Positions 25,043 through 34,739 are shown, counted from the first letter of the stretch. The stretch: 50,792 bases of DNA from Martelella radicis (GCF_014196625.1 NZ_JACIDZ010000023.1:1-50792), one strand, 5' to 3'. Notes: generated by a model not told the origin, from the letters alone. A program made the numbers and translations.

Positions 25043-25786
25043 TCAGTGGATCATCGTCCGGATGCTGGACAGAAAACGGCGGGTTCTCTCGTCTTCCGGC
25101 GCATCGAAGAACTGATCCGGGGCGGCGGTTTCGACAATCCCGCCGGCTTCCATATAGACGACGCGATCGGCGACCTTGCGGGCGAAGCCCATTTCGTGGG
25201 TCACGACCACCATGGTCATGCCGTCATCGGCGAGTTCCACCATCACGTCGAGCACTTCCCGAATCATCTCCGGATCGAGCGCCGATGTCGGTTCATCGAA
25301 CAGCATGATCCGCGGCCGCATGCAGAGTGCGCGCGCAATGGCAACCCTCTGCTTTTGCCCGCCGGAAAGCTGCCCGGGAAATTTGGGCGCCTGGTCGAGA
25401 ATGCGGACCCGCTTCAGGAAGGTTTCCGCCGCCGCCTCCGCTTCCGCGCGCGGCGTGCGCCGCGACAGGATCTGCGGCAGAACGCAGTTTTCGAGCACCG
25501 TCAGATGCGGAAACAGGTTGAAATGCTGAAACACCATGCCCGCATCGCGCCGGACCGCATCGAGATTGCGCAGATCGTCGCCAAGCTCGACGCCGTTGAC
25601 GACAATCCGGCCCGCCTGATGGTCCTCGAGGCGGTTTATGCAGCGGATCAGCGTCGACTTTCCAGAGCCCGACGGCCCGCACACCACCACTTTCTCGCCG
25701 GCCGCAACCGTCAGCGAAACGCCCTTGAGGACATGAAAATCGCCATAGAATTTGTCGATATTATCGATTTCGATCGCAGGTTTCAT
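25043..25786 (-). CDS. Polar amino-acid ABC transporter ATPase, AapP-like
   Basis: A 247-aa ATPase with Walker A GPSGSGKST, signature LSGGQKQRVAIARAL, Walker B IMLFDEPTSALDPE and the H-loop VVTHEMGFAR. It is nearly full family length with the expected start MKPAIEIDNI at 25786, which overlaps the upstream permease stop by 4 bp. It powers the Aap-type importer encoded by the three genes upstream. Confidence 0.92.
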   Translation of the reverse strand: MKPAIEIDNIDKFYGDFHVLKGVSLTVAAGEKVVVCGPSGSGKSTLIRCINRLEDHQAGRIVVNGVELGDDLRNLDAVRRDAGMVFQHFNLFPHLTVLENCVLPQILSRRTPRAEAEAAAETFLKRVRILDQAPKFPGQLSGGQKQRVAIARALCMRPRIMLFDEPTSALDPEMIREVLDVMVELADDGMTMVVVTHEMGFARKVADRVVYMEAGGIVETAAPDQFFDAPEDERTRRFLSSIRTMIH

Positions 25787-26874
25787 CCGTGTGTCCTTGC
25801 GGCTACGCCCCGTTCGAGATGGCGCGAATAGATTGAGATGGAAAAGCAGATGATGAAGTAGATCGCCGCGACGAACAGATAGGCCTCGGTGGAAGGCGCC
25901 GGCCATGCCGGGTCGGTGCTGGCGCTGCGCGCCGCGCTCAGCATGTCGAACACGCCGACGATCAGCACCAGCGAGGTGTTCTTGATCATCACGATGGCGG
26001 TGTTGGTCAGCGGCGGGATCACGTTCTGGATCGCCTGCGGCAAAACGATGTGCCAGATCATCTTCCAGTAGGGAATGCCAAGCGCCTCGGCCGCCTCGAT
26101 CTGGCCATCGTCCAGCCCCTGAAGGCCGCCGCGAATGACCTCCGCCAGATAGGCGGCCGCGAAGATCGTCAGCGCGGCAAGCGTCCGCCCCAGCTTGTCC
26201 ACCGTCCATTCCGGCGGCAGCAGCAGCGGCAGCAGGATCGCCGCCACGAACAGCAGGCCGACCAGAGGAAGACCGCGCACCAGTTCGATCACGAAAATGC
26301 TGATCGCGCGGGCAACGGGCAATTTCCCCCGCCGCCCCAGCGCAAGCAGCACGGCGAGCGGAAACGCAAGCCCGAGCGAAAGCGTCGCCAGAAGCAGCGT
26401 CACCGGCAGGCCGCCCCATTTCGACGTCGGCACGTAGTCGAGGCCCAGCACGCCGCCGCCCATCAGCACCAGCATGGCGGCAATCGCGACGGCCCAGACC
26501 AGCAAGAGCCGAGCATTCCATAATCTCGGCGACAGCGAAACCAGAACCATGGCGACGATCAGCATGATGACGATGGTGGCCCGCCATTGTTCTGATGGCG
26601 GATAGAGGCCGAACAGGATCAGCCGCGCCTTGGCCCCGATAAAGGTCCAGCACGCCCCGCCGCCCTGGCATGCGGCCGGGCCGCCTACCCAGTGGGCATC
26701 GAGAACGGCCCAGTTGAAGGCCGGGATGAGGCCGACGATGATCAGGACGGCCAGAACCGTGAGGAATGCCGACAGCAGGTCGCCGAACAACAGCTTCAGC
26801 AGTGGCTTGCGCTTGGCCTTCGGCGGTTTCTGCGGTGCATCGGCAGCGGTGGTGAAGGTAATATCGGTCATCAT
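25783..26874 (-). CDS. Amino-acid ABC transporter permease, AapM-like
   Basis: A 363-aa HisM-type permease with a long N-terminal part (an extra helix plus a periplasmic loop with CQGGGACW) as in AapM/BztC. The EAA loop EAAEALGIPYWKMIWHIVLPQA contacts the ATPase. It starts ATGATG at 26874, overlapping the AapQ-like stop by 4 bp. Confidence 0.9.
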   Translation of the reverse strand: MMTDITFTTAADAPQKPPKAKRKPLLKLLFGDLLSAFLTVLAVLIIVGLIPAFNWAVLDAHWVGGPAACQGGGACWTFIGAKARLILFGLYPPSEQWRATIVIMLIVAMVLVSLSPRLWNARLLLVWAVAIAAMLVLMGGGVLGLDYVPTSKWGGLPVTLLLATLSLGLAFPLAVLLALGRRGKLPVARAISIFVIELVRGLPLVGLLFVAAILLPLLLPPEWTVDKLGRTLAALTIFAAAYLAEVIRGGLQGLDDGQIEAAEALGIPYWKMIWHIVLPQAIQNVIPPLTNTAIVMIKNTSLVLIVGVFDMLSAARSASTDPAWPAPSTEAYLFVAAIYFIICFSISIYSRHLERGVAARTHG

Positions 26875-28019
26875 CGCACCACCAGCGCAACGCGCGCGTT
26901 GTACCAGTTCATGAACGCGGAAACGGAGAGCGAAATGCTGAGGAAGACAGCCAGCATGATCAGGATGCTTTCGATCGCCTGGCCGGTCTGGTTGATCACC
27001 GTGTTGACCACGAGGCCGAGTTCGGGATAGCCGACCGCCACGGCAAGCGTGGTGTTCTTGACGGTTGAGAGATATTGCGAGGTCATGGGCGGCACGATGA
27101 TCCTGAGCGCCTGCGGCAGGATGATCCGGAACATGATGTGGCGTTCGCCGAGCCCCAGGGCGCGCGCGCCTTCCCACTGGCCCTTTTCGACGGCGTCGAT
27201 GCCGCCGCGGATGATTTCGCCGATGAAGGCGGAGGTGTAGATCGTCAGGCCGGTGATGATCGCGGCGAATTCGGGCGAAAGCACCATGCCACCCCTGAAA
27301 TTGAGCCCCTTCAGGGCCGGAGCCTCGAGGCCGACCGGATGGCCGAGCATGCCGGAGAGCCCGACAACGACTGCCACCCAGAGGCAGACAGAGAGGCCGA
27401 CGCTCGCGGCTTTTAGCGGCAGGCGCTTTCTTGCCGAAAGCTTGAAGCCGGTGACGAGCGCAATGACCATCAGGATCGCCGCGACGATCAGCAGCATGCT
27501 GGCGCCCGGGCCGAGCGTCAGGGCCGGAGCATAGACGCCTCGAATGGACAGGAACACGCCGGGCAGCGGATTGAGCGCCTCGCGCGGAACCGGAAACAGC
27601 GAGGTGGCGATCGCATACCAGAAGAGAAGCTGGACGATCAACGGAACGTTGCGCAGCACCGTGACATAGGCGCCTGCAAAACGCGACAGCAGCGGATGGG
27701 CGGAGCGACGCGACAGCCCGACCGCCAGACCGAGCACGGTTGCAAACAGGATCGACAGGAACGACAGCCACAGCGTATTGGCTAGACCGACGACATAGGC
27801 CCAGAAGAAGCTGTCCGATGCATCATAGCGGACGATGCTTTCGGAGATCGGAAAGCGCGCCGGCCGCCAGAGATAGTCGAACCCGGTGCGGATGCCGCGT
27901 TCGGTCAGGTTCTCATGCGTATTGCCCGCAAGCCACCAGACGAACAGGACCAGACCGCCCAGAAGGGCGATCTGCATGGCCCAGGAACGGGCCCGTTGTG
28001 AATACCAGAGCGACAGCAT
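26871..28019 (-). CDS. Amino-acid ABC transporter permease, AapQ-like
   Basis: A 382-aa inner-membrane permease with the large periplasmic loop and GYWR/LWRPARFPI region typical of AapQ/BztB and the EAA loop EGARALGLGERHIMFRIILPQA. It heterodimerises with the AapM-like subunit. It starts 8 bp after the binding-protein gene stop. Confidence 0.9.
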   Translation of the reverse strand: MLSLWYSQRARSWAMQIALLGGLVLFVWWLAGNTHENLTERGIRTGFDYLWRPARFPISESIVRYDASDSFFWAYVVGLANTLWLSFLSILFATVLGLAVGLSRRSAHPLLSRFAGAYVTVLRNVPLIVQLLFWYAIATSLFPVPREALNPLPGVFLSIRGVYAPALTLGPGASMLLIVAAILMVIALVTGFKLSARKRLPLKAASVGLSVCLWVAVVVGLSGMLGHPVGLEAPALKGLNFRGGMVLSPEFAAIITGLTIYTSAFIGEIIRGGIDAVEKGQWEGARALGLGERHIMFRIILPQALRIIVPPMTSQYLSTVKNTTLAVAVGYPELGLVVNTVINQTGQAIESILIMLAVFLSISLSVSAFMNWYNARVALVVR

Positions 28020-28027
28020 GACCGGCT

Positions 28028-29050
28028 TTACTGAAAGGCCAGCGGGAACATCAGCCCGCCGTCGTTGAACAGCGCGTTATAGCCTCGCTGCAGCTTCAGC
28101 GGGCTGTCCATGCCGACATTGCGGTCATAGACCTCGGCGTAATTCCCGACGGATTTCACGATGCGATAGGCGAAATCGTCGCTGAGACCGAGGGCCGCGC
28201 CATTGCCCGGATCCGTGCCCAGAAACCGGCGGATGCGTGGATCGTCACTGTCGAGATAGTCGTCGATATTCTCGCTGGTAAGCCCGAATGCCTCGGCGGC
28301 GATCATCGCCTGGATCGACCAGGTCACGATATCGAGCCATTGGTCGTCGCCATGACGAACGGCGGGCGTCAGCGCATCCATATAGGGCGTGGCCGGGAAG
28401 ATGACATAATCGTCCGGATTGTCCGCCATCGTCGCGCGCACGGAGGCAAGCGCCCCGGCATCGGTGATCAGCGCATCGCAGCGGCCGGAGAAGAAGGCCT
28501 GGCGCGCGGCGGTGGTGTTGTCGAAGACGACCGGCTGAAGATCGAGATCGTTCTTGGTCGAGACATCGTTGACCACCACTTCGGTGGTCGAACCGGTCTG
28601 CACGCAGACGGAAGCGCCCGCCATGTCCTCGACGCTGGTGATGCCGACCGATTTCGGCATCATGAAGCCGGTATATTCATAGTAATTCGGTGTCGTGAAA
28701 TTGATGCCGTTGGCGTCGCGCTGCAGTGTCCAGGTGAGCGTGCGCGGCAGCATGTCGATCTCGCCCGTCTGAAGCGCCGGAATGCGCTGCTGGCCGGACA
28801 GCGGCACGAAATCGACCGCATCCTTGTCGTCAAGCACGGCCACGGCGACGGCCCGGCAGGTCTCCACGTCGAGGCCGCGCCAGTAGCCATTGTCATCCGG
28901 AGCGCCGAAGCCGGGTGTGCCCTGGCTGGAGCCGCAGATCAGCCGCCCCCGCTCCTTCACGGTCTCAAGCGTCGAGGTCGATTGCGCCAGCGCCGGGGCG
29001 GCAAGCGCCGTTAGCAGCGCCATTGCGGTCAATGTGGTCTTGCAGGTCAT
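28028..29050 (-). CDS. Periplasmic amino-acid-binding protein, AapJ-like
   Basis: A 340-aa protein with a cleaved signal (ALAAPALAQS) and the AapJ/BztA family opening LETVKERGRLICGSSQGTPGFGAPDD. It is type II periplasmic binding protein fold by family. AapJ of rhizobia binds broad L-amino acids; the MetC-like gene upstream suggests that here the substrate could be a sulfur compound such as cystathionine or cystine, which the sequence does not prove. AAGGAG precedes the start. Confidence 0.88.
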   Translation of the reverse strand: MTCKTTLTAMALLTALAAPALAQSTSTLETVKERGRLICGSSQGTPGFGAPDDNGYWRGLDVETCRAVAVAVLDDKDAVDFVPLSGQQRIPALQTGEIDMLPRTLTWTLQRDANGINFTTPNYYEYTGFMMPKSVGITSVEDMAGASVCVQTGSTTEVVVNDVSTKNDLDLQPVVFDNTTAARQAFFSGRCDALITDAGALASVRATMADNPDDYVIFPATPYMDALTPAVRHGDDQWLDIVTWSIQAMIAAEAFGLTSENIDDYLDSDDPRIRRFLGTDPGNGAALGLSDDFAYRIVKSVGNYAEVYDRNVGMDSPLKLQRGYNALFNDGGLMFPLAFQ

Positions 29051-29093
29051 GTTCCCATCTCCTTGTTGGATTTTATATGCTGCATGTGACTTG

Positions 29094-30254
29094 TCAGCCT
29101 GCGAGCGCAGTGAAGAAGCGGTCGAGGTCTTCCCTGAGATCGGAGGGATCTTCCACGCCGATATTGACGCGCAGAATGATGCGATCCTTGTGGGGGTGCG
29201 GCATCTGCCGCGATGTCTTGACGCTCATCGGGGCGATCAGGCTGCGGGTGCCGCCCCAAGATGCGCCGATGGCGAAATAGCTGAGACCATTCAGCGCGGC
29301 ATCGAGACGCGCTTCGTGCCCCGCCGGCAGGACGACCGAGAACAGGCCGCTCGCGCCGGCAAAGTCGCGTTTCCAGATGGCATGTCCGGGACTGGAGGCG
29401 AGCGCGGGAAACAGCACCGGCCCGACGCTGCGGCTTTCGAGTTCCGCCGCGATTTCGCCGGCCACGCGACCAACATGGGCGAGACGCACGGCCATGGTTT
29501 CCAACCCGCGCAGAACCAGTTGCACGGCATCCGGCGAAACGCCGAAGCCCAGCATGCGCATGGTGTCGCGCAAGGCCTTGCGGAGATCCAGATCGTTGAC
29601 GCTGACGGAGCCCATCAGTAGGTCGGAGTGACCGCCCGGATATTTGGTCAGCGCCTGCATCGAGAAGTCGACGCCATGGTCGAGCGGCTTGAACAGAAGC
29701 GGCGTCGCCCAGGTATTGTCGATGCCGGTCAGGATGCCGCGCCGTTTCGCAAGCGCGGTGATGGCCGGCACGTCCTCGATTTCCATGGTTGTGGAACCGG
29801 GCGATTCCATCCAGATCAGCCGGGTATTCTCTCGGATGAACGCCTCGATGCCAGCACCGATCCCCGGTTCGAACACCGACCATGCGATGCCGCGCGGCGC
29901 GAGGAAATTGCGGCAGAGACCGATGACGGGCGGATAGGCGTTGTCGGCCACCAGAACATGGTCGCCGGGCTTCAGGCACGAGAGCAGCACAACGGCAATC
30001 GCGGCCTGGCCGGAGGGCACGATGACCGTCTTCAACCCGTTTTCGAGCGCAGAAAGCTGCGCCTCCAGCACGCGCTGCGTTGGTGTGCCGTGCAGGCCGT
30101 AGGAATAGCCGTCGAGATCCCGCTGGGAGCGGGTCGCATAGGCCTCCGCATCCGGAAAGACGATCGTGGAGGCCCGGTGGGTCGGAACGCCGAGGGCGGC
30201 ATAGCCCTCTTCGCTGATCTTCGGGTGATGAACGCTTCTTGTTGCGTCGCGCAT
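29094..30254 (-). CDS. PLP-dependent cystathionine beta-lyase-like enzyme (MetC family)
   Basis: A 386-aa Cys/Met-metabolism PLP enzyme. The PLP lysine is K204 in ALTKYPGGHSD, with SGQAAIAVVLL binding phosphate and GIDNTWATP holding the aspartate for the ring nitrogen. MetC-type enzymes cleave cystathionine or cystine to pyruvate, ammonia and a thiol; a gamma-synthase or other lyase of this family cannot be excluded. It is the first gene of the operon with the Aap-like transporter and is divergent from a LysR gene. Confidence 0.85.
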   Translation of the reverse strand: MRDATRSVHHPKISEEGYAALGVPTHRASTIVFPDAEAYATRSQRDLDGYSYGLHGTPTQRVLEAQLSALENGLKTVIVPSGQAAIAVVLLSCLKPGDHVLVADNAYPPVIGLCRNFLAPRGIAWSVFEPGIGAGIEAFIRENTRLIWMESPGSTTMEIEDVPAITALAKRRGILTGIDNTWATPLLFKPLDHGVDFSMQALTKYPGGHSDLLMGSVSVNDLDLRKALRDTMRMLGFGVSPDAVQLVLRGLETMAVRLAHVGRVAGEIAAELESRSVGPVLFPALASSPGHAIWKRDFAGASGLFSVVLPAGHEARLDAALNGLSYFAIGASWGGTRSLIAPMSVKTSRQMPHPHKDRIILRVNIGVEDPSDLREDLDRFFTALAG

Positions 30255-30319
30255 GTGAACTCCTGAAATAATGACGCCATCATTGCCTTTTGCTGGCAGC
30301 AGGAATACTGATCAGGGCA

Positions 30320-30331
30320 CATAGTTCTATG
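30320..30331. promoter_or_regulatory. Palindrome in the divergent metC-like/lysR region
   Basis: CATAGTTCTATG is a perfect palindrome around TT, 17 bp before the LysR start, inside a 93-bp divergent promoter. It is a plausible LysR or autoregulatory site. Confidence 0.35.
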
Positions 30332-30347
30332 CGGAAACCTTATAGGC

Positions 30348-31247
30348 ATGAATTTTCGCCAGCTCGAAGCCTTCAACGCCGTCATGATCTCGGGCTCGAC
30401 CGTCCGGGCCGCCGAACTGATGGGCGTCACCCAGCCGGCCGTCTCGCGTCTGATCGCCGAGCTGGAAGCGGCGGTGCGGTTTCCACTGTTCGACCGGGTG
30501 CGCGGGCGGTTGATCGCGACGCCCGAGGGAACGCTGTTCTTCCGGGAGGTCGAGGTCAGCTTCAAGGGGCTGGACCGGCTGCAGGCAACGGCGGCCAGTA
30601 TTCGCGACTACGGGGCCGGCACGCTGAAGATCGCCTCGCTGGCGGCGGCCGGGGCCATCCTGGCGCCTGCGGCCATCCGCGCCTTCCGGAAACAGAATCC
30701 GGGCGTGAGGATCACCTTCCACATCACCTGGTCGTCGGCGATCCGCAACGGCATCACCGACGGGCAGTATGATCTCGGGCTCGCGGCGGATGAAATCGAC
30801 CGATCGGGCATCGACAGCCAGTTGTTCGGCAGCTTTCCGGGCCTCCTCGCCATGCCGAAGTCCCATCCGCTGACCCTTCACAAGTCGATCACCCCCGATT
30901 TGATCGCGGAATGGCCGCTGATCGGCCTCAGCCCCGAGGACCGGGCGCGGCAGCGCTTTGACGAGACCATGAAGAAAGCCGGGCACGAGCCAAAATATGT
31001 GATCGAGACCCCGAACGCCGCCACCATCTGCGCACTGGCGCAGGAGGGCGACGCCGTGGGACTGGTGAACCCGCTGGTCATCGGCGAAGCGGAAAGCAGA
31101 ACCTTCGCGCTCCGCCCCTTCGCGCCCGAGGTGATGTTCCGCGTCTACCTTCTCTTTCCCGCCGACATCCAGAAGTCCACCCTCGTCCGCGGCTTCACGG
31201 CCGAGCTTTTCCGACTGCGAAACAGGTACGAGATGCCAATCGCATAG
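30348..31247 (+). CDS. LysR-family transcriptional regulator
   Basis: A 299-aa protein with a LysR helix-turn-helix (STVRAAELMGVTQPAVSRLI) and a substrate-binding-like effector domain (about 90-295). The divergent position indicates control of the lyase-transporter operon. The effector cannot be told from sequence. The ATG has no strong ribosome binding site. Confidence 0.88.
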   Translation: MNFRQLEAFNAVMISGSTVRAAELMGVTQPAVSRLIAELEAAVRFPLFDRVRGRLIATPEGTLFFREVEVSFKGLDRLQATAASIRDYGAGTLKIASLAAAGAILAPAAIRAFRKQNPGVRITFHITWSSAIRNGITDGQYDLGLAADEIDRSGIDSQLFGSFPGLLAMPKSHPLTLHKSITPDLIAEWPLIGLSPEDRARQRFDETMKKAGHEPKYVIETPNAATICALAQEGDAVGLVNPLVIGEAESRTFALRPFAPEVMFRVYLLFPADIQKSTLVRGFTAELFRLRNRYEMPIA

Positions 31248-31448
31248 GAAAGCGGAAAGCAGCCTTTCCAGCTACATCGCACATTCTGTTGAGCTGCTTC
31301 AGGTCGTGACCGTCGAGCCGTACATTCATGGCGGCCAGCCATTATTGCCGTCCAACTTCGTAAATATCTCCGTCTGTCCTGCGAGTTGTGCGGCTCCCCA
31401 AGCATGGTTTCACGGCCGACGTCGCACGAATACGCGGTTGCTGTCCGT

Positions 31449-32177
31449 TCAGGCAGGATTTACATGCTTCACCCGATCATCATTGCTCTGGCTGCTTTCT
31501 TTGCCGGCAACCGGCTTCTCCTGCCCGGCGGCGGGTAGAACAACAACCTTTGCGCCGTCCGGGACGCGGCGATAGAGGTCCATAACGTCCTGGTTCATCA
31601 TGCGGATACAACCCGACGACATTGCCTGGCCGATCGACCACGGCTCGTTGGTTCCGTGGATGCGATAAAGCGTGTCCTTGCCGTCCTCGAACAGATAGAG
31701 CGCGCGGGCGCCGAGCGGGTTCGTTGGTCCGCCTTCCATGCCACCCGCCCACTTCTTATAGGTGTCGGGATCGCGCTTGATCATGTCCTGCGTCGGCGTC
31801 CATTTTGGCCATTCGCGCTTGTAGGCGACATTCGCCGTGCCGGACCATGCCATGCCCGCACGTCCTACACCCACGCCATAACGCATAGCCTTGCTGTCCG
31901 CCATGACGAGATAGAGGAACCGGTTTTCGGGATCGACGACGAGCGTGCCTGGTTGTTCGCCGGTCGGATCGTCGACAAGCTGACGCCGGAATTCGGGATC
32001 GAACTGTTTCAGATTGACAGCCGGCACATTGAACGGCTCGTCGGTGACGGCGGCGTAGCGCGCGTCCTCAAGCACCGGCTTCGGCGCTGGCGGCTGCGGG
32101 GGAGCGCCGGTCGACGCACAGGCCGAGAGCCCTGCGACAACGACGATCGGAAGCAACCTGACTGATAGATACCTCAT
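31449..32177 (-). CDS. L,D-transpeptidase lipoprotein (YkuD family)
   Basis: A 242-aa protein. A lipobox LSAC puts lipidation at C20. The YkuD domain has the catalytic set HGTN (H174) and SSGCIRM (C190), and ends in a Glu/Lys-rich tail. Such enzymes form 3-3 crosslinks in peptidoglycan or attach proteins to it. It overlaps the DsbA-like stop by 4 bp, so it lies in an operon with periplasmic disulfide enzymes that could keep its cysteine reduced. Confidence 0.9.
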   Translation of the reverse strand: MRYLSVRLLPIVVVAGLSACASTGAPPQPPAPKPVLEDARYAAVTDEPFNVPAVNLKQFDPEFRRQLVDDPTGEQPGTLVVDPENRFLYLVMADSKAMRYGVGVGRAGMAWSGTANVAYKREWPKWTPTQDMIKRDPDTYKKWAGGMEGGPTNPLGARALYLFEDGKDTLYRIHGTNEPWSIGQAMSSGCIRMMNQDVMDLYRRVPDGAKVVVLPAAGQEKPVAGKESSQSNDDRVKHVNPA

Positions 32178-32803
32178 TCGACGCGTTCTCCCGCGGTGTG
32201 ACGCCGTCTGGCCTCCGCCACCGTTTCCTTGAAGCCGTCATAGTCGAGCGTCGTCGTCATCATCGGGCCGATCAGATAGGTCGGCGTCGAAATCAGGCCG
32301 AGCGCATCGCCCTGCTCCATCGTGCGCCCCAGAAGTGCGGCGATCTCGGCGTGGTGGCCGGTCACATCGTCCTGCAATCGCTGCATGTCCACGCTGGTGT
32401 CGCGCACGGCTTCGAGCATCTGCGCCTCGGTGACCTTGTGACCCGGCACGCTCATCAGGGCATGATGAACCTCTTCATACTTGCCCTGATAACCGGCGGC
32501 GAGCGCCAGTTGGGCGCCATAGACGGAGGCTTCGGAAAGCACCGGCCAGTCCTTGTAGACGAGCCTGATATTGCCATCCTCCTCGACGATGCGGTCGAGG
32601 TCCGGGGCCGATTTCTTGCAGAAGGGGCAGTTGTAATCGAGGAAGGCGACGATGGTGATGTCGCCGTCGGGATTGCCCGCCTCGGGCGCGTCGGGATCGT
32701 GCAGAATGGCGTTGACGTCGATATTCTGGGCCAGTGCGGGCATGCCGCTGGCAAGGGTGAACGCCGCCAGCGCGGCAGTGGCCAGGAAGGTCCTGCGCTT
32801 CAT
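32174..32803 (-). CDS. DsbA-family periplasmic thiol oxidoreductase
   Basis: A 209-aa protein with a signal peptide (ends near ALAQ) and a thioredoxin fold with an inserted helical domain. The active site is CPFC (C59, C62) and the cis-proline loop is ISTPTY. It resembles Com1/ScsC/BdbD-type members. DsbD next door suggests it acts as a reductase or isomerase kept reduced by DsbD, not as an oxidant. Confidence 0.87.
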   Translation of the reverse strand: MKRRTFLATAALAAFTLASGMPALAQNIDVNAILHDPDAPEAGNPDGDITIVAFLDYNCPFCKKSAPDLDRIVEEDGNIRLVYKDWPVLSEASVYGAQLALAAGYQGKYEEVHHALMSVPGHKVTEAQMLEAVRDTSVDMQRLQDDVTGHHAEIAALLGRTMEQGDALGLISTPTYLIGPMMTTTLDYDGFKETVAEARRRHTAGERVE

Positions 32804-32824
32804 GTCTGTCTCCTTGATTGGTCC

Positions 32825-34633
32825 TCAGGCGCCGGCCCGGGACAGGTTTTGTGAAATGGTTTCAGGGGTTATGGCGCCGGTGATCCGCGAATTGCCGATC
32901 TCCCGGCCGTCGCGATCCACCAGAAAAAGCGTCGGCGGACCAACGACGGAAAACCGGTCCATCAGCGCCCGCGCGTCGCCATTCTGGCGGGTGACGTCGA
33001 CCGTGATCATGGAAACGTCCTGAAGCCGCGCGGCAATCGCCGGTTCGGCCATGATCTTCTCGTTGGACTTGCAGATCGTGCACCAGTCCGCAGTGAACGA
33101 GACCAGCACCGGCGTTTGGCCGGAGCGGGCAAGCGCTTCGTCAAACGCGGTTGACGCGGTGACCCGCGTTTCAGCGACCTGATGGCTGGGTTGCGGAGCG
33201 CCTGCCAGAAACGCCAACGGCTTGAGCGGGTCGCCCTCGCCTGCGGCCGCGCCGACAAGCATGACGGCGCCGGCAATGAACATCACAAGGCCGCCGGCCT
33301 TGGCTGCGCGTTGCCCCCAGCCGCTTCCGGCGGAAATGCGGTCGAAGGCGCCGACGAAGACGGCAAGACCGATGGCCGTCGCGCCCCAAAGGGCAAGCGC
33401 GGCGGGCGGCGGCAGAAGCCGCGCGACGAGCATTACGGCCACGCCGAGAAACACGACGCCAAAGACCTGTCGGATCGCCACAAGCCAGGGGCCGGATTTC
33501 GGGAGGATACGCGCGCCGAAAGTGCCAAAAGCGACCAGCGGCAGCCCCATGCCGAGACCGAGCGCAAAGAGCGCGACGGCGCCCTTGGCGGCCTCGCCCG
33601 TGTTGATGGCATAAAGCATGGCCGCCGCCAGCGGCGGGGTAACGCAGGGCCCAACGATGAGCGCGGAGCCGAAGCCCAAAACCGCGGCCCCCGCCACGGA
33701 GCCGCCACGCCCGCGACCGGCAAGACGGGATGTGAGCGCTGACGGCAGCTGAAGCTCGAAGAGGCCGAACATGCCAAGCGCCAGCACGATGAACACGGCC
33801 GCCGAAAGGCCGAGTGCCCAGGGTGTCTGGAGTGCCGCCTGCAGATTGGCGCCCGACAGACCGGCGACCAGTCCGACCAGACCGTAGGCGGCGGCCATAG
33901 CCAGCACATAAGAAAACGACAGGATGAACCCGCGTGCGGCGGAAAGCTTTGTACCCGCGCCGGCCAGAGTGGCCGACAGGATAGGGATCATCGGGAAAAC
34001 GCACGGGGTCAGCGACAACAACAGGCCGAAGCCGAGAAAACCCGCCGCCATCAAAAACACATTGCCGTTGAGATAGGATGCTGCCCGCCCGGTCTCGTCC
34101 GGCCCGGTGTCCGCAGCATTCGTGTCCGAAACGGCGGGGCGAGCGGGTGAAGCCGTTTGCCAAGGGCCGGATCGGCTGGCGTCGGCACTCAGCCGGTTGC
34201 CGCTTCCCGATATCGAAAGGCTCGCCAGGTCGAGCGTCTTTTCGACCGGCGGATAGCAGATGCCCTGTTCGGCGCAGCCCTGATAGCGCACCGTTAGCCT
34301 GTCGGCGTCAAGTCCTTGCGGGAGAGCGGCCCGGACATGGTTGTGGTAGACGTCCACACGGCCGAAATTCGGATCGTCCTTTTGGACGCCCTCGGGCAAG
34401 GCGAGTGGAACCAGCTTCGCGCCCTCGCTCACCTTGAGGCTGTCGCGATAGAGATAGGTGCCCGGCGCTATCATCCAGTCGAGCGTTACCGCGCCGCTGC
34501 CGTCGCGGGCGGCCTGAAGCCGGAATACGTCGTCGGCGGGCGGCGGCATCTGCGCGAAGGCTGTGTACGCCATGCCGACAAGCAGCAGGACGGCGACGAA
34601 ACAGGAGAACGGAAACCGGATCATTGCAGCCAT
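32825..34633 (-). CDS. dsbD: Thiol:disulfide interchange protein DsbD
   Basis: About 602 aa with the three DsbD parts: a signal and an N-terminal immunoglobulin-like domain with CAEQGICYPP, a central membrane domain of eight helices with SLTPCVFPM and GPCVTPPL, and a C-terminal thioredoxin domain with DWCTICK. It moves electrons from cytosolic thioredoxin to periplasmic thiols. ATG 34633 (AGGA eight bases upstream) is preferred to an in-frame start at 34711, which would place the dyad at 34672-34704 inside the gene. Confidence 0.92.
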   Translation of the reverse strand: MAAMIRFPFSCFVAVLLLVGMAYTAFAQMPPPADDVFRLQAARDGSGAVTLDWMIAPGTYLYRDSLKVSEGAKLVPLALPEGVQKDDPNFGRVDVYHNHVRAALPQGLDADRLTVRYQGCAEQGICYPPVEKTLDLASLSISGSGNRLSADASRSGPWQTASPARPAVSDTNAADTGPDETGRAASYLNGNVFLMAAGFLGFGLLLSLTPCVFPMIPILSATLAGAGTKLSAARGFILSFSYVLAMAAAYGLVGLVAGLSGANLQAALQTPWALGLSAAVFIVLALGMFGLFELQLPSALTSRLAGRGRGGSVAGAAVLGFGSALIVGPCVTPPLAAAMLYAINTGEAAKGAVALFALGLGMGLPLVAFGTFGARILPKSGPWLVAIRQVFGVVFLGVAVMLVARLLPPPAALALWGATAIGLAVFVGAFDRISAGSGWGQRAAKAGGLVMFIAGAVMLVGAAAGEGDPLKPLAFLAGAPQPSHQVAETRVTASTAFDEALARSGQTPVLVSFTADWCTICKSNEKIMAEPAIAARLQDVSMITVDVTRQNGDARALMDRFSVVGPPTLFLVDRDGREIGNSRITGAITPETISQNLSRAGA

Positions 34634-34671
34634 TTGCGATTCCTGATTATCAAAGCAGCGCGTCAGATCGT

Positions 34672-34704
34672 CCCGCCAGCTTAAGTCAGCCTTAAGCTGG
34701 CGGG
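34672..34704. promoter_or_regulatory. Large dyad containing a PmrA-type box
   Basis: CCCGCCAGCTTAAG (34672-34685) and CTTAAGCTGGCGGG (34691-34704) are perfect 14-bp arms around TCAGC. Read as direct repeats, it contains CTTAAG-N5-CTTAAG, the exact format of the PmrA box and close to the QseB site. It lies about 35-40 bp from both the dsbD and response-regulator starts. Confidence 0.65.
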
Positions 34705-34739
34705 AAAACAACGGCCACGTTCAAACGGAAAGACAGTCC

